From assembly GCA_029961685.1 (NCBI GenBank), contig JARWKL010000004.1, positions 28,525,610 to 28,589,609 of the forward strand: a stretch of 64,000 nt of DNA. The letters run 5' to 3'. This document shows, in pieces, positions 53,394-64,000 of the stretch (within the stretch, counting starts at the first letter, position 1; each line of letters starts with the position of its first letter). The notes under the pieces are model-generated. The model saw only the letters and a program-made list of their open reading frames with translations. It searched no databases and was not told where the DNA came from. The translations under genes and the position numbers were made by a program. The stretch is from Aristolochia californica (Eukaryota; Streptophyta; Magnoliopsida; Piperales; Aristolochiaceae).

Positions 53394-56300
53394 TTTTCTT
53401 GATGAAAATTCTTTCCAAGAAAAATTTGTGGTATAAATTTTTTTGTTGAAACTAATTACTTTCTACAATCATAAGGCTTTGTTAGCGCATTTTTTCAAAA
53501 AAACGCTAGAAATTATTTCTTGTAAAAATATATCTCCCAGGTCCATTAGTGCCTCATTTATCTCTCAAACACTTTTACAATTGAGAATTTTTACCAAGAA
53601 AATTTTGAGGAAAGGGAATTTTTGCTGAAATTACTTTCTACAACTATAAGGCCTTCTTTGTGCATCTTTTGAGGAAACATTGGAAAAATATTTTTGGGAA
53701 ATTTTTTTACTAGATAGTGTATGTTTACAGAAAATGTGAAAATTTTTTGGATACACTTTTTAAATTGAAAATTTTACTAGGAAACTTTTGCTGAAATAAA
53801 TCACTTTCTACAACAATCAGGTCTTGTTAGTGCATGTTTTACAGAAAATTTTGAAAAATATTTCTTGTTAAAATATATCTCACGGGACCATTAGTACCTC
53901 ATGTTCCCTAGAAACACTTTTCTAGCTGAAAATTCTTACCAAAAAAACTTTTTGGTTAGGCAATTTTTGTCGAAACAAATTAGTTTCTACAACTATAAGT
54001 CCTTGTTAGTGCATTTTTAGGAATTTTTGTTAAAGTATTTCATGTAAAAATACGTCTCCGAGGAACATTAGTGCCTAATGTTTCCTAGAAATACTTTTCA
54101 AGCCGAAATTCTTACTAGGAAAATTTTGTGGTAAAGCAATTTTTACATAAACAAATTACATTTTACAACTATAAGGCCTTGTTAGTGCCTTTTTTTTTCA
54201 AAAAAGGTTGGAAACATATTTTTTTTAAAAATTCATCTCGTGGGATCATTAGTGTTTCATGTTTCCTGGAAACATTTTCCAGCTAAAAATTCTTACCAAG
54301 AAAATATTGAGTTAAGGCAATTGTTGCTGAAACAAATTAATTTTTAGAAATGTAAGTTCTAGTTCGAACCTTTTTTTTTAGGAAACATTGGAAAAGTATT
54401 TCTCATAAAAATAGCTCTCCAAAGACCATTAGCGACTCATGTTTCTTGGAAACACTTTTCTAGCTTAAAATTCTTACCAGGTAAATTTTGAGTTAAGGTA
54501 ATTTTTGTTGAAACAAATTACTTTGTATAACTATAAGGCCTTGTTTGTGCATTTTTTAGGAAACATTAGAAAACTATTTCTAGTAAAAATATGTCTCTAG
54601 TGACCGTAGTGTCTAAGGTTTCTAGGAAACACTTTTCTTGCAGAAATTTCTTACATGAAAAATTTTGAGGTAAGGGAATTTTTGCTTAAACAAAATACAT
54701 TTTACAACTATATGGCCTTTTTATGCCTTTCTTCATGAAAAGTTGGAAAAACATATCTAGTAAAAATACATATGTAAGGACCATTAGTGCCTCATGTTTC
54801 CTAGAATAATTTTTCTAGTAGAAAATTCTTACAAGAAAACTTTTTTGCTTAGGCATTTTTTTTAAACAAATTACTTTTTATAACCGTGATCCCTCATTAG
54901 TGACTTTTTTTCAGGAAACATCGGAAATAGTATTTCTAGTAAAAATATGTCTCCAGGGACCTTTAGTGCCTCATGTTTCCTAGCATTTCTTACTTAGACA
55001 AATTACTTTTAAAACTATAAGGTCTTGTTAGTGAATTATTTTTTGGAAACATTGGAAAAACGTTTCTAGGAAACAAAAATGTCTCTAGGGACCATTAGTG
55101 AATCATGTTTCCTGGAAACACTTTTCAACTTGGAAATTCTTACCAGGAATTTTTTGTGGAAATCCAATTTTTGATGAAACAAACTACTTTTTACAACTAT
55201 AAGGCATTGTTAGTGTTTTTTTTAAGGAAATGCTGGAAAAGTATTTCTAGGAAAAATCCATCTCCAGGGAGCATTAGTGCCTCATGTTTCCTTGAAACCC
55301 TTTTAAAATTAAATATTCTTACCAATTGTAAGGCGTCATTACTATAAATTTTGTGGTAACGAATTTTTTGCAGAAAAAATTACTTTCAACAATTGTAAGG
55401 CCTTGATAGTCCTTTTTTTAAGGAAACGTAGGAAAAGTATTTCCAATAAAAATATGTCACCAAGGACTATTAGTGCCTCAAGTTTCTAGGAAACACTTTT
55501 CGAGATAAAAAATTTTACCAAGAAAATTTTCTGGTTTTGCATTTTTTTCTAAAACAAATTACCTTCAACAATTATAAGGCCTTGTTATTGCATTTTTTTA
55601 GGAAACGTTGGAATAATAATTCTAGTAATAATACATATCCATGGGCCATTAGTGCCTCATGTTTCTTGGAAACACTTTTCTTGCAGAAAATTCTTCCCAG
55701 TAAAATTTTGTGGTATGGCAATTCTTTTCTAAAACAACTTATTTCTATAACTAAAAGGCCTCGGTAGTTGCTTTTTTTAGGAAACATTGTCCAAGTATTT
55801 TCTAGTAAAAAAATGTCTTCAGGGTCCACTAATGCCTCATGTTTCCTAGAAACACTTTTCTAGCAGACAATTCTTACCACGAAAATTTTGTGGTAAGACA
55901 ATTATTTCCAAAACAAATGACTTTCTAAAATTATAAGGCCTTGTTAATTACTTTTCAAGCAACGTTAGCAAAGTATTTTTTTTTAAAAAAATACATCTCC
56001 TAGGACTATTATTGCCTCATGTTTCCTGGATACACTTTTCTTGCTGAAAATTCTTACCAAGAAAATTTTGTGTAATGCGTTTTTTGCTTAAACAAATTAT
56101 TTAGTAAAACTATAAGGCCTTGTTAGTTCTTTTTTCTTTCTAGAAACATTGGAAAATTATTTCTAGGAAAAATACGTCTTATAGGACCATTAGCGCCTCA
56201 TGTTTCCTGGAAACACTCTTCAACCTAAAAATTCTTACCAGGAAAGCTTTGAGGTTAGGCAATATTTGTTGAAACAATCTACTTTCAACAACTATATGGT

Positions 56301-59300
56301 TTCATTAGTTCATTTATTTAAGAAATGTTGGAAATTTATTTGTAGTACAAATATGCCTTCGGGCACCATTAATGTGTCATGTTTCCTGGAAATTCTTTTC
56401 AAACAAAAAGTTTTACAAGAAAAATTGTGATGAAAGAAATAACTTACTACAACTATATGGCCTTGTTAGGGAATGTTTTTAGGATACGTTGCAAAAATAT
56501 TTTTAGTACAAAATAAGTATCCAAGGACCATTAGTGCCTTATGTTTCCTAGAAACACTTCTCTAGCTAAAAATACTTACAAAGAAAATTTTTAAGGTAGG
56601 CAATTTTTTGTGAAACAAATTAGTTTCTACAACTTTTACGTTTTCTTAGTGCAATTGATTAAGAATGTTGGAAAGTATTTATTGTAAAAATATGTCTCTA
56701 GGCACCATTGGAGCCTCATGATTCCAGAACACACTTTCCTAGCTAAAAGTTCTTACCTAGAAAATTTTGTGGTAAAGCTATTTTTGCTGAAACAAATTAC
56801 ATTTAACCACTACGAGGCGTTGTTATTGCGCTTTTTTCAGGAAATATTGGAGAAATATTTCTAGTAAAAATACATACCTTGGGACCATAGTGCTTTAGGT
56901 TTTTTTGAATTACTTTTCTAGCTGAAAATTCTTTAGAAGGAATTTTTTTTGTTATAGAATTTTTTTCAAAAAGAAATTACTTTCTACAATTGTAAGGCCT
57001 TGTTAGTGTCTATTTTCAAGAAACATTGGAACAATATTTTAATAACAATATATCTTTTGGGACCATTAGTGCCTCATGTTTCCTGAAAACACTTTTCTAG
57101 CTAAAAATTCTTATCAAGACAATATTATCGGAGCCAATATTGTCTGAAGCTAATTACTTTCTAGAACTACAAGGCCTTGTTAGTGCCTTTTTCAGGAAAT
57201 GTTGGAAAAAACTTTTCTTGTAAAAATATGTCTCCAGAGACCATTTGTGCCTCAAGTTCCCTGTAAACACATTTCTAGTTGAAAATTCTTACAAAAAAAA
57301 TTTGGTGGTAAGGCAATTGTTGATGAAACAAATTACATTTTTCAACTATAAGGCCTTGTTAGTTTCTTTTTTTTCAGGTAATGTTGGAAAAGTATTTCTT
57401 GTAAAAATACGTCTCCATGGACCATTAGTGCCTGATGTATCCTTGAAACACGTTTTCAGCTAAAACATCTGACCTAAAAATTTTTGTGATAAGGCATTTT
57501 TCGTTGAAGCAAATTAAATTTTACAAATAGAAGGCCTTGTTAGTGGCTTTTAATAGGAAAGTATTTCGTAAAAATACGTCTATATGGAGCATTAGTGCCT
57601 CATGTTTCCTAGAAACACTTTTGTAACAAAAAATTCTTATGAGGTATTTTTTGAGGTAAAGCAATTTTTGTTGAAACAAATTTGTTTCTAAAATAATAAG
57701 GCCTTGAAAGTGACTTTTTTTGGGAAACATTAGCAAAGTATTTCTAATAAAAATACGTTTCAAGGTACCGTTAGTGCTTCATGTTTCTTGGAAACACTTT
57801 TGTGGTAAGGCCTTTTTTTTAAAGAAATTACATTCCACTACTAGAAAGCCTTATGTATGTATTTTTTAAGGAAATGTTGGAAAAGTACTTCTGGTAAAAA
57901 TATATCAGTAGAGATAATTAGTGCCTCGAGCTATTTGGAAACACTTTTCCAGCAAAAAAGTATTATGAGGAAAATTTTCGAGTCAGACAATTTTTGCTGA
58001 AACTAATTACTTTCTACAACTATGAGGCCTTGTTAGTGCATTTTTTTCAAGAAATTTAGGAAAAGTATTTCTAGTAAAAATACCACTCCAAGGACCATTA
58101 ATGCCTCATGTTTCTTGGAAACACTTTTCTAGCTGAAAATTCTTCCCTTGAAAATTTTGGGGTAAGACAATTTTTTTCTAAAATAACTTACCTTCTACAA
58201 CTATAAGGCCTATCAATGTCTATTTTTAGGAAAATTTGGCCAATATGTCTAGTAAAGAAACATCTATGGAGACCATTAGTGCCTCATGTTTCTTGGAAAA
58301 ACTTTTCTAGGTGAAAGTTCTTACCATGAAAATTTTGTGGTAAGGCATTTTTTTGCTGAATCAAATTATGTTCTACAACTATAAGGCCATGTTAGTGATT
58401 TTTTTTCAAAAAATGTTGGACAAGTATTTATTTTAAAAATAAAAATACGTCTCAAGGACCATTAGTGCCTCATATTTCTTAGAAACACTTTTCTTGCAAA
58501 AACTTCTTACGAGAAAAGTTTTGTGGCATGCTAATGCCATTTTTTAGGAAATGTTGAAAACTATTTCTAGTAAAAAAATGTCTCCATGAACCATTACTGA
58601 CTCATGTTTTCTTAAAACACTTTTCTAGCTAAAAATTCTTACCGGGAAAATATTTTGGTATGGCAATTTTTGTTGAAACAAATTACTTTCTAGAACTATA
58701 AGGCCTTGTTAGTGCAGTTTTTGCAGGAAACGATGGAAAAGGTTTTCCAGTAAAAATATATCGCTAAAAACCATTAGTGCCTCTTTTTCTTGGAAACAAT
58801 TTTCTAGCAAAAAATTTATACCAAGAAAATTTTGTGGTAAAGCAATTTTTGTTGAAACAAATTAATTTCTACAACTATCAGGCCTTACTAGTGCCTTTTT
58901 TTCAAACATGTTGGAAATGTTTTCTTGTAAAAACACATCTCTTGGGACTATTAGTGCCTCATATTTCTTGGAAACACTTTTCTAGCTGAACATTCTTTCT
59001 TGGAAAATTTAGTGCTAGGGTATTTTCGTTAAAACAAATTACTTTCTACCACTATAAGGCCTGGTTCATGCATCTTTTAGGAATCTTTGGAAAAGTATTT
59101 TGTATAAAAATACGTTTCCATGAACCATTAGTGCCTCAAGTTTCTTGGAAAAACTTTTCGAGAAAAAAAGTCTTACCAGAAAGATTTTGTGGAAAAACAA
59201 TTTTTGGTGATACAAATTACTTTCTTCAACTATAAAGCTTTGTTTTTGTATTTTTTTTAGGAAATGTTGGAAATGTATTTATAGTAAAAATACTTCTCCA

Positions 59301-62300
59301 GGAACAATTAGTGCCTCAAGTTTCTTGGAAACACTTTTCTAGCTGAAAAATTATTACTAAGAAAATTTTGTGGTGGGGCATTTTTTCTAAAACAAATTAC
59401 TTTCTACTACTATAAGGCCTTGTCATTTCATTTTTCTAGGAAATGTTGGAAAGTTATTTCTAATAAAAAATACTTCTCTAAAGACTATTTGTGCATGATG
59501 TTTTATGCAAACACTTTTCTAGCTGAAAATTCTTACTCAAAAATTTTTGTGGTTAGGTATATTTTAGTGAAACAAATTCTTTCAACAACTATAAGGCCTT
59601 TTTAGTGCCATTTTTATGAAATGTTGGAAAATTATTTCTAGTAAAAATACATATCCAAGGATCATTAGTACTTCATTGTTCTTGGGAGCACTTTTGTAGT
59701 TGAAAATTATTACCGGAAAAATTTTGTGGTCAAGCAATTTTTGATAAAATAAATAACTTTCTAAAAGAAACACTTTTCTAGCTGAAAATTCTTATAGGGA
59801 AAATTTAGTGGTAATGCAATTTTTTCTGAAACAAATTTCTTTCAAAAACTATAAGGTTTATTTAGTAAAACATTTCAAAAAAAGTTCACAATATAATTCT
59901 TGTAAAAATAAAACTACAGGGACCATTAGTGCTTCTTGTTACCTCAAACACTTTTCTTGTTAAAAATTCCCAATAAGAAATTTTTGTGGTAAGACAATTT
60001 TTGGTGAATGAAATAAATTTTTATAACTATAAGGCCTTGATAGTGTAGTTTTTCAAGAAACGTTGGAAAAGTATTTCTAGTCAAAATACATCTTTAGAGA
60101 CCATTAGTGCCTCATGTTTCTTGGAAACATTTTTCTAGCTAAAAATTCCTACAAGGATATTTTTTTAGTAAGGCATTTTTTGTTGAAACAAATTACTTTT
60201 TAATAATATAAGGCCTAGTTAGGGCATTTTTTAAGGAAAATTTGGAAAAATATTTCTTGTAAAAATGTGTCTCTAGGGACCATTAGTCCCCAATGTTTCA
60301 TGGAAACACTTATCTAGCTTAAAATTCTTTTAAAGAAAATTTTGTGGTAAGACATTTTTTTTTTGGAACAAAGTACTTTCTACGTCTATTAGGCTTTGAT
60401 AATCTATGTTTTTTAGGAAACATTGGAAAATTATTTCCATTAAAAATTCATCTTCTGGGACCATTAGTGCCACATGTAACCTGGAAACATTTTTTAACTT
60501 GAAAATTCTTACCAAGAAAAATTTGTGGCAAGTCTTTTTTTCTAAAACAAAATTACTTTCTACATCTATAACATCTTGTTAGTGCATTTTTTCAAGAAGC
60601 GTTGGAAAACTATTTGTAGTAAAAATTCATCTCAAAAGACCATTAGTGCCTCAAGTTTTGAGGAAACACTTTTCAAGCTGAAAATTCTTACCAGGAAAAT
60701 TTTGTGGTTAGGCAATTTTTAATGAAACAAATTACTTCTTACAACTATAAGGCATTGTTAGTATATTTCTTAGGGAAACATTAGAAAAGTATTTCTAGTA
60801 AAAATATGTCTATAGGGACTATTAGTTCCTTTTTTCAAGAAACATTGTCAAAGAATTTCTTGAAAAAATACGCCTCCAAGGACCATTAGTGCCTCATGTT
60901 TCTTGGACACACTTTTCTAGCTGAAAATTCTTACGAAGAAATAATTGTGGAATTTTTTTTTTCTGAAACAAATTACTTTCTATGACCATAAGGCCTTGTT
61001 TGTGCCTTTTATCGGGAAAATATGGGAATGTTTTTCTTGTAAAAATACGTCTCCAGGGACCCATAGACCTCATATTTCCTGGGAACACTTTTTGAACTGA
61101 AAATTCTTACCTGGAAAATTTTGTGGTATGACAATATTTGTAGAAACAAATTACTTTCTACAACTATTAGGCCTTTTCTAGTTCTTTTTTTCCAACAAAC
61201 GTTAGAAAAGTGTTTCTAGTAATAATACATATCCAAAGACCATTAGTGCTTCATGTTTCTTGGAACACTTTTCTAGTTGAAAATTCTTACAAGGACAATT
61301 TTGTGGAGAACCATATTTTGTAGAAACAAAATACATTCTACAATTAAATGGCCATGTTACTGCATTTTTTAGGAGACGTTGAAAAAGTATTTATAGTGAA
61401 AATACGTCTCCAGGGACTATTAGTGCCTCATGTTTCCTGGAAACATCTTTCTAGCTGAAAATTTTTACGAGGAAAATTTTATGGTGTGGCAATGTTTGCT
61501 GAAACATTTACTTGCTACAACTATAAGGCCTTTTTATTGCCTTTTATAAAGGAAATGTTTCAAAAGTATTTCTAGTTAAAGTACAGCTCCAGGGACCATT
61601 AGTGTCTCAAGTTGTTGGGAAACTCTTTTCAAGAAAAAAATTCTTACCAGAAAATTTATATGGTGAGACATTTTTTTTCTGAATCCAATAACTTTTGACA
61701 ACTATAAAGCCTTGATTTCCAAGGTCCATTAGTTCCCCACGTTTTTTGGAAACAATTTTCAAGCTGAAAATTTCATCCCACAAAAATTTTGTGTTAAGAT
61801 ATTTTTGCTGAATCAAATTCCTTTCTACAACTATTTGGCTTTGCTAATGCATTCTTTTCTGAAATGTAGGAAAAGTATTTCTACTAACAATTAGTCTATA
61901 GAGACTATTAGTGCCTCTTGTTTCTAGGAAACATTTTTCAAGCAAAAAAATCTTACCAAGATATTTTTTTGAGGAGGCAATTTTGGGTGAAAGAAGTTAC
62001 ATTCTACTACTCTAAGTCCTAGTTACTACAATATTTCAGGAACCATTGGAAAAGTTTTTCTAGTAAAAATATGTCTCCAGGGACCATTCGTGCCTCATGT
62101 TTCCAGGAAACACTTTTCTCCTAGAAAATTCTTACCAAAAAATTTTTGTGGAGAGGCTATTTTTGTTAAAACAAATTACATTCTGTTACTATAAGTCCTT
62201 GTTAGTGCAATATTTCAGGAACCATTGGAAAAGTATTTCAAGTAAAAATACGTCTTCAGGGACCATTAGTGCCTCTTGTTTACTGGAAACACTTTTCTCA

Positions 62301-63639
62301 TTGAAATTTTTTTTCCAAAAAAATTGTCGGTAAGGCATTTTTGCTGAAACATATTACTTTCCTCAACTATATGACCTTGTTAGTGCCTTTTTTTTTGGAA
62401 ATAATGGTAATATATTTCTTTCAAAAATTTGTATCTAAAGACCATTTGAGCCTCAAGTTTCCGGAAAACACTTTTCAAGATTAAAAATGTTACTCGAAAA
62501 ATTGTGGTAAGGCAATTTTTCCTAAAATAATTACTATCTACAACTATAAGACCTTGCTAGTGCAGTTTTCTAGAAACATTGGAAAAGTATTTCTAGTAAA
62601 TACATATCTATAGGGACCATTAGTTCCTCATGTTTCCTAGAAACAATTTTTAAGATAAAATTTCTTACAAAGATTGTTTTTTTTTAATGTGGCAATTTTT
62701 TTGCATAACAAATTTCTTTCTACAACTAGAAGGACTTGTTAGTGCATTTTTTTAAAAACTTTCAAAATTTATTCCTAGTAAAAATACATCTTTAGGAACC
62801 ATTAGTGCCTCATGTTTCCTGGAAACACTTTTCTATCAAAAAATTCTTAACAAGAAAACTTTGTAGTAAGGCAATATTTGTTAAAACATATAGAGGCCTT
62901 GTCGGTTCTTTTTTTTTTTTTTTGGAAGTGTTAGCAAAGTATTTGTAGTAAAAATGTATCTCCAGAGACCATTAGTGCCTCATGTTTCCTGGAAACATTT
63001 TTCTTGTTGAAAATTCATATCAGGAAAATTTGGTGGTAAGGCATTTCCAGAAAAATACGTCTCCAGGGACCCATTAGTGCCTCAAGTTTCTTGGAACCAC
63101 TTTACAAGGTGTAAATTTTTTCTAGGAAATTTTTTTTGTAAGGCAATTTTTGATGAAGCAAATTACATTCTACAACAATAAGGTCGTGTCCTTGCAACAA
63201 ATTTCTTTCTACAATTATAAGGCTTTGTTAGTGCATTTTTTCCAGGAAAACCATGGACAAATATTTGTAGTAAAAATATGTCTCCAAGGACCATTAATGC
63301 CTTATCTTTGGTGGAAACACTTTTAAAGTTGAAAACTCTTATCATGAAAATTTTGTGGTGATGCAATTTTTGCTGAAACATATTACTTTATACAACTATA
63401 ACAACTTGTTATTGCATTATTTTTAGGAAATGTTGGAAAATATTTCCAGTAAAAATGCATCTCTTGGGATCTTTAATGCCTCATGTTTCCTAGAAACACT
63501 TTTCTAGCTGAAAATTCTTTGCACAAAAATTTTGTGGTAAGGCAATTTTAGTTGAAACAAATTACTTTCTACAACTATAACGCCATGTTAGTACCTTTTT
63601 TCAGGAAACATTGGAAATGTATTTCAAGTCAAAATATGT
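53394..63639 (+). repeat. Satellite B tandem array (~179-bp monomer, about 55-60 degenerate copies)
   Basis: This second tandem family is unrelated to satellite A. The approximate consensus landmarks in order are CCATTAGTGCCTCATGTTTC, GGAAACACTTTTCTAGCTG, AAAATTCTTACC, AAAATTTTGTGGTAAGGCAA, GAAACAAATTACTTTCTACA, ACTATAAGGCCTTGTTAGTG, a T-rich run, GGAAACGTTGGAAAAGTATT, and TCTAGTAAAAATACGTCTCC. The spacing of the CCATTAGTGCC landmark is typically 175-180 bp. Monomers are visibly more diverged than those of satellite A. Partial-unit deletions occur, for example near 54985, 57800, 58515, 59765, 60830, 61717 and 63045, and a partial duplication lies near 63190. A StuI-type AGGCCT is kept in most units. 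ORFs on both strands are repeat read-through; 179 bp is not a multiple of three. The function is unknown. Monomer length is in the nucleosomal range common for plant centromeric satellites, but that is inference. Confidence 0.94.
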
Positions 63640-64000
63640 TGTGGTCCCTGACCATAGACCTCGTCACTCGATGAAGGGAAGGATCACCAAGGGGAACAGG
63701 GGATGAACCAGGCCTAACGGACTTACCTAGTCGACCTATGTTGCCGAGAATGGGAGGGAGTGAAGGAAGGATTGGAGATGTGGAGTCAGACTCGTCGAAG
63801 GGATGCCTGAACCTTGGGTTCATCAAGGAGAACGCCGATCCAGGGTTCCTTTGAGGAGAATCCCGATCCTGGTTAGGTTGAAATCATTCTTGCCTAATTT
63901 CATTTTGTGAGCTCGCTTAAAGCAATTCACGCTAAGGGCCCAATTGAATGTTTTTACAATCCTGCCATTGTGGCTTACATGCTAACAACTTATGAAATAA
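63640..64000 (-). mobile_element. Second LTR-like retroelement fragment, cut by the window edge
   Basis: Satellite B stops at 63639 and higher-GC, non-repetitive sequence begins with TGTGGTCCCTGACC. Several short blocks echo the LTR at 52.2-52.95 kb in the same order. The 'tggtccct' start and 'actcg' follow the pattern near 52240, TCAAGGAGAAC lies near 63821 and 52796, and the right end (CCTGCCATTGTGGC...ATGAAATAA) resembles the part near 52911 (TCTGCCCCTATGGC...). The minisatellite and the first ~230 bp of the other LTR are absent. The 65-codon minus-strand ORF here has no domain. It could be a related LTR, a solo LTR or a different element of the same lineage. Strand is given by analogy with the copy at 52 kb. 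Confidence 0.5.

Noticed and set aside
53394..53400. Target-site duplication of the larger retrotransposon (TTTTC)
   Set aside because: The opposite end of the element is missing, so no second copy can be compared.
55537..55829. Overlapping ORFs on both strands in satellite B
   Set aside because: The same peptide fragments recur in each ~179-bp unit and shift frame every monomer. This is repeat read-through, not genes.
63629..63826. 65-codon proline/serine-rich minus-strand ORF
   Set aside because: It starts inside LTR-like sequence and runs into satellite B. Its faint resemblance to the 52099-52290 ORF reflects shared LTR DNA, not a protein family.

Overview
This window contains no recognisable intact gene. 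It is a block of plant-type heterochromatin built from two unrelated AT-rich satellite families. A degraded, nested LTR-retrotransposon remnant lies between them, and a second retroelement-like fragment sits at the right edge. A nuclear plant genome is suggested by the retroelement architecture: primer-binding sites close to the initiator-Met tRNA consensus TGGTATCAGAGC, TG...CA long terminal repeats, and a 350-bp TRIM-like miniature retroelement with a perfect 5-bp target duplication. I cannot name the species.

Layout. (1) 1-17142: satellite A in forward orientation, 26 monomers of about 665-675 bp, one GC-rich block per monomer. (2) 17142/17143: abrupt orientation switch inside the GC-rich block. 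(3) 17143-51822: satellite A in reverse orientation, 52 monomers, mean spacing about 669 bp. This arm has higher-order structure: a diagnostic monomer recurs at 27011, 34405, 41138 and 46480, giving successive units of 11, 10 and 8 monomers. The forward arm has its own multimeric periodicity, including a 7-monomer spacing. (4) 51823-53393: minus-strand LTR retrotransposon fragment with the start of a gag-like ORF, a PBS and one LTR of about 1.39 kb. The LTR holds an internal minisatellite and is itself interrupted by the TRIM at 53022-53371. (5) 53394-63639: satellite B, about 179-bp monomers, roughly 55-60 degenerate copies, with a conserved TTACC-N13-GGTAA dyad and traces of an older ~60-bp trimeric origin. 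(6) 63640-64000: non-satellite, higher-GC sequence weakly resembling the retroelement LTR at 52.2-52.9 kb, cut by the window edge.

None of the short open reading frames looks like a gene. They recur monomer after monomer with the same satellite-derived peptides, break at random, and have no domains. The exception is the first ~52 codons of a retroelement ORF at 51823-51980, which is truncated into satellite A. The points most worth a second look are the large inversion of satellite A, the repeated coincidence of rearrangement breakpoints with its G-rich block, the 11/10/8-mer higher-order units, and the position of the retroelement remnant exactly at the interface of two satellite families. 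All statements come from reading the sequence by eye; no alignment or database search was run.
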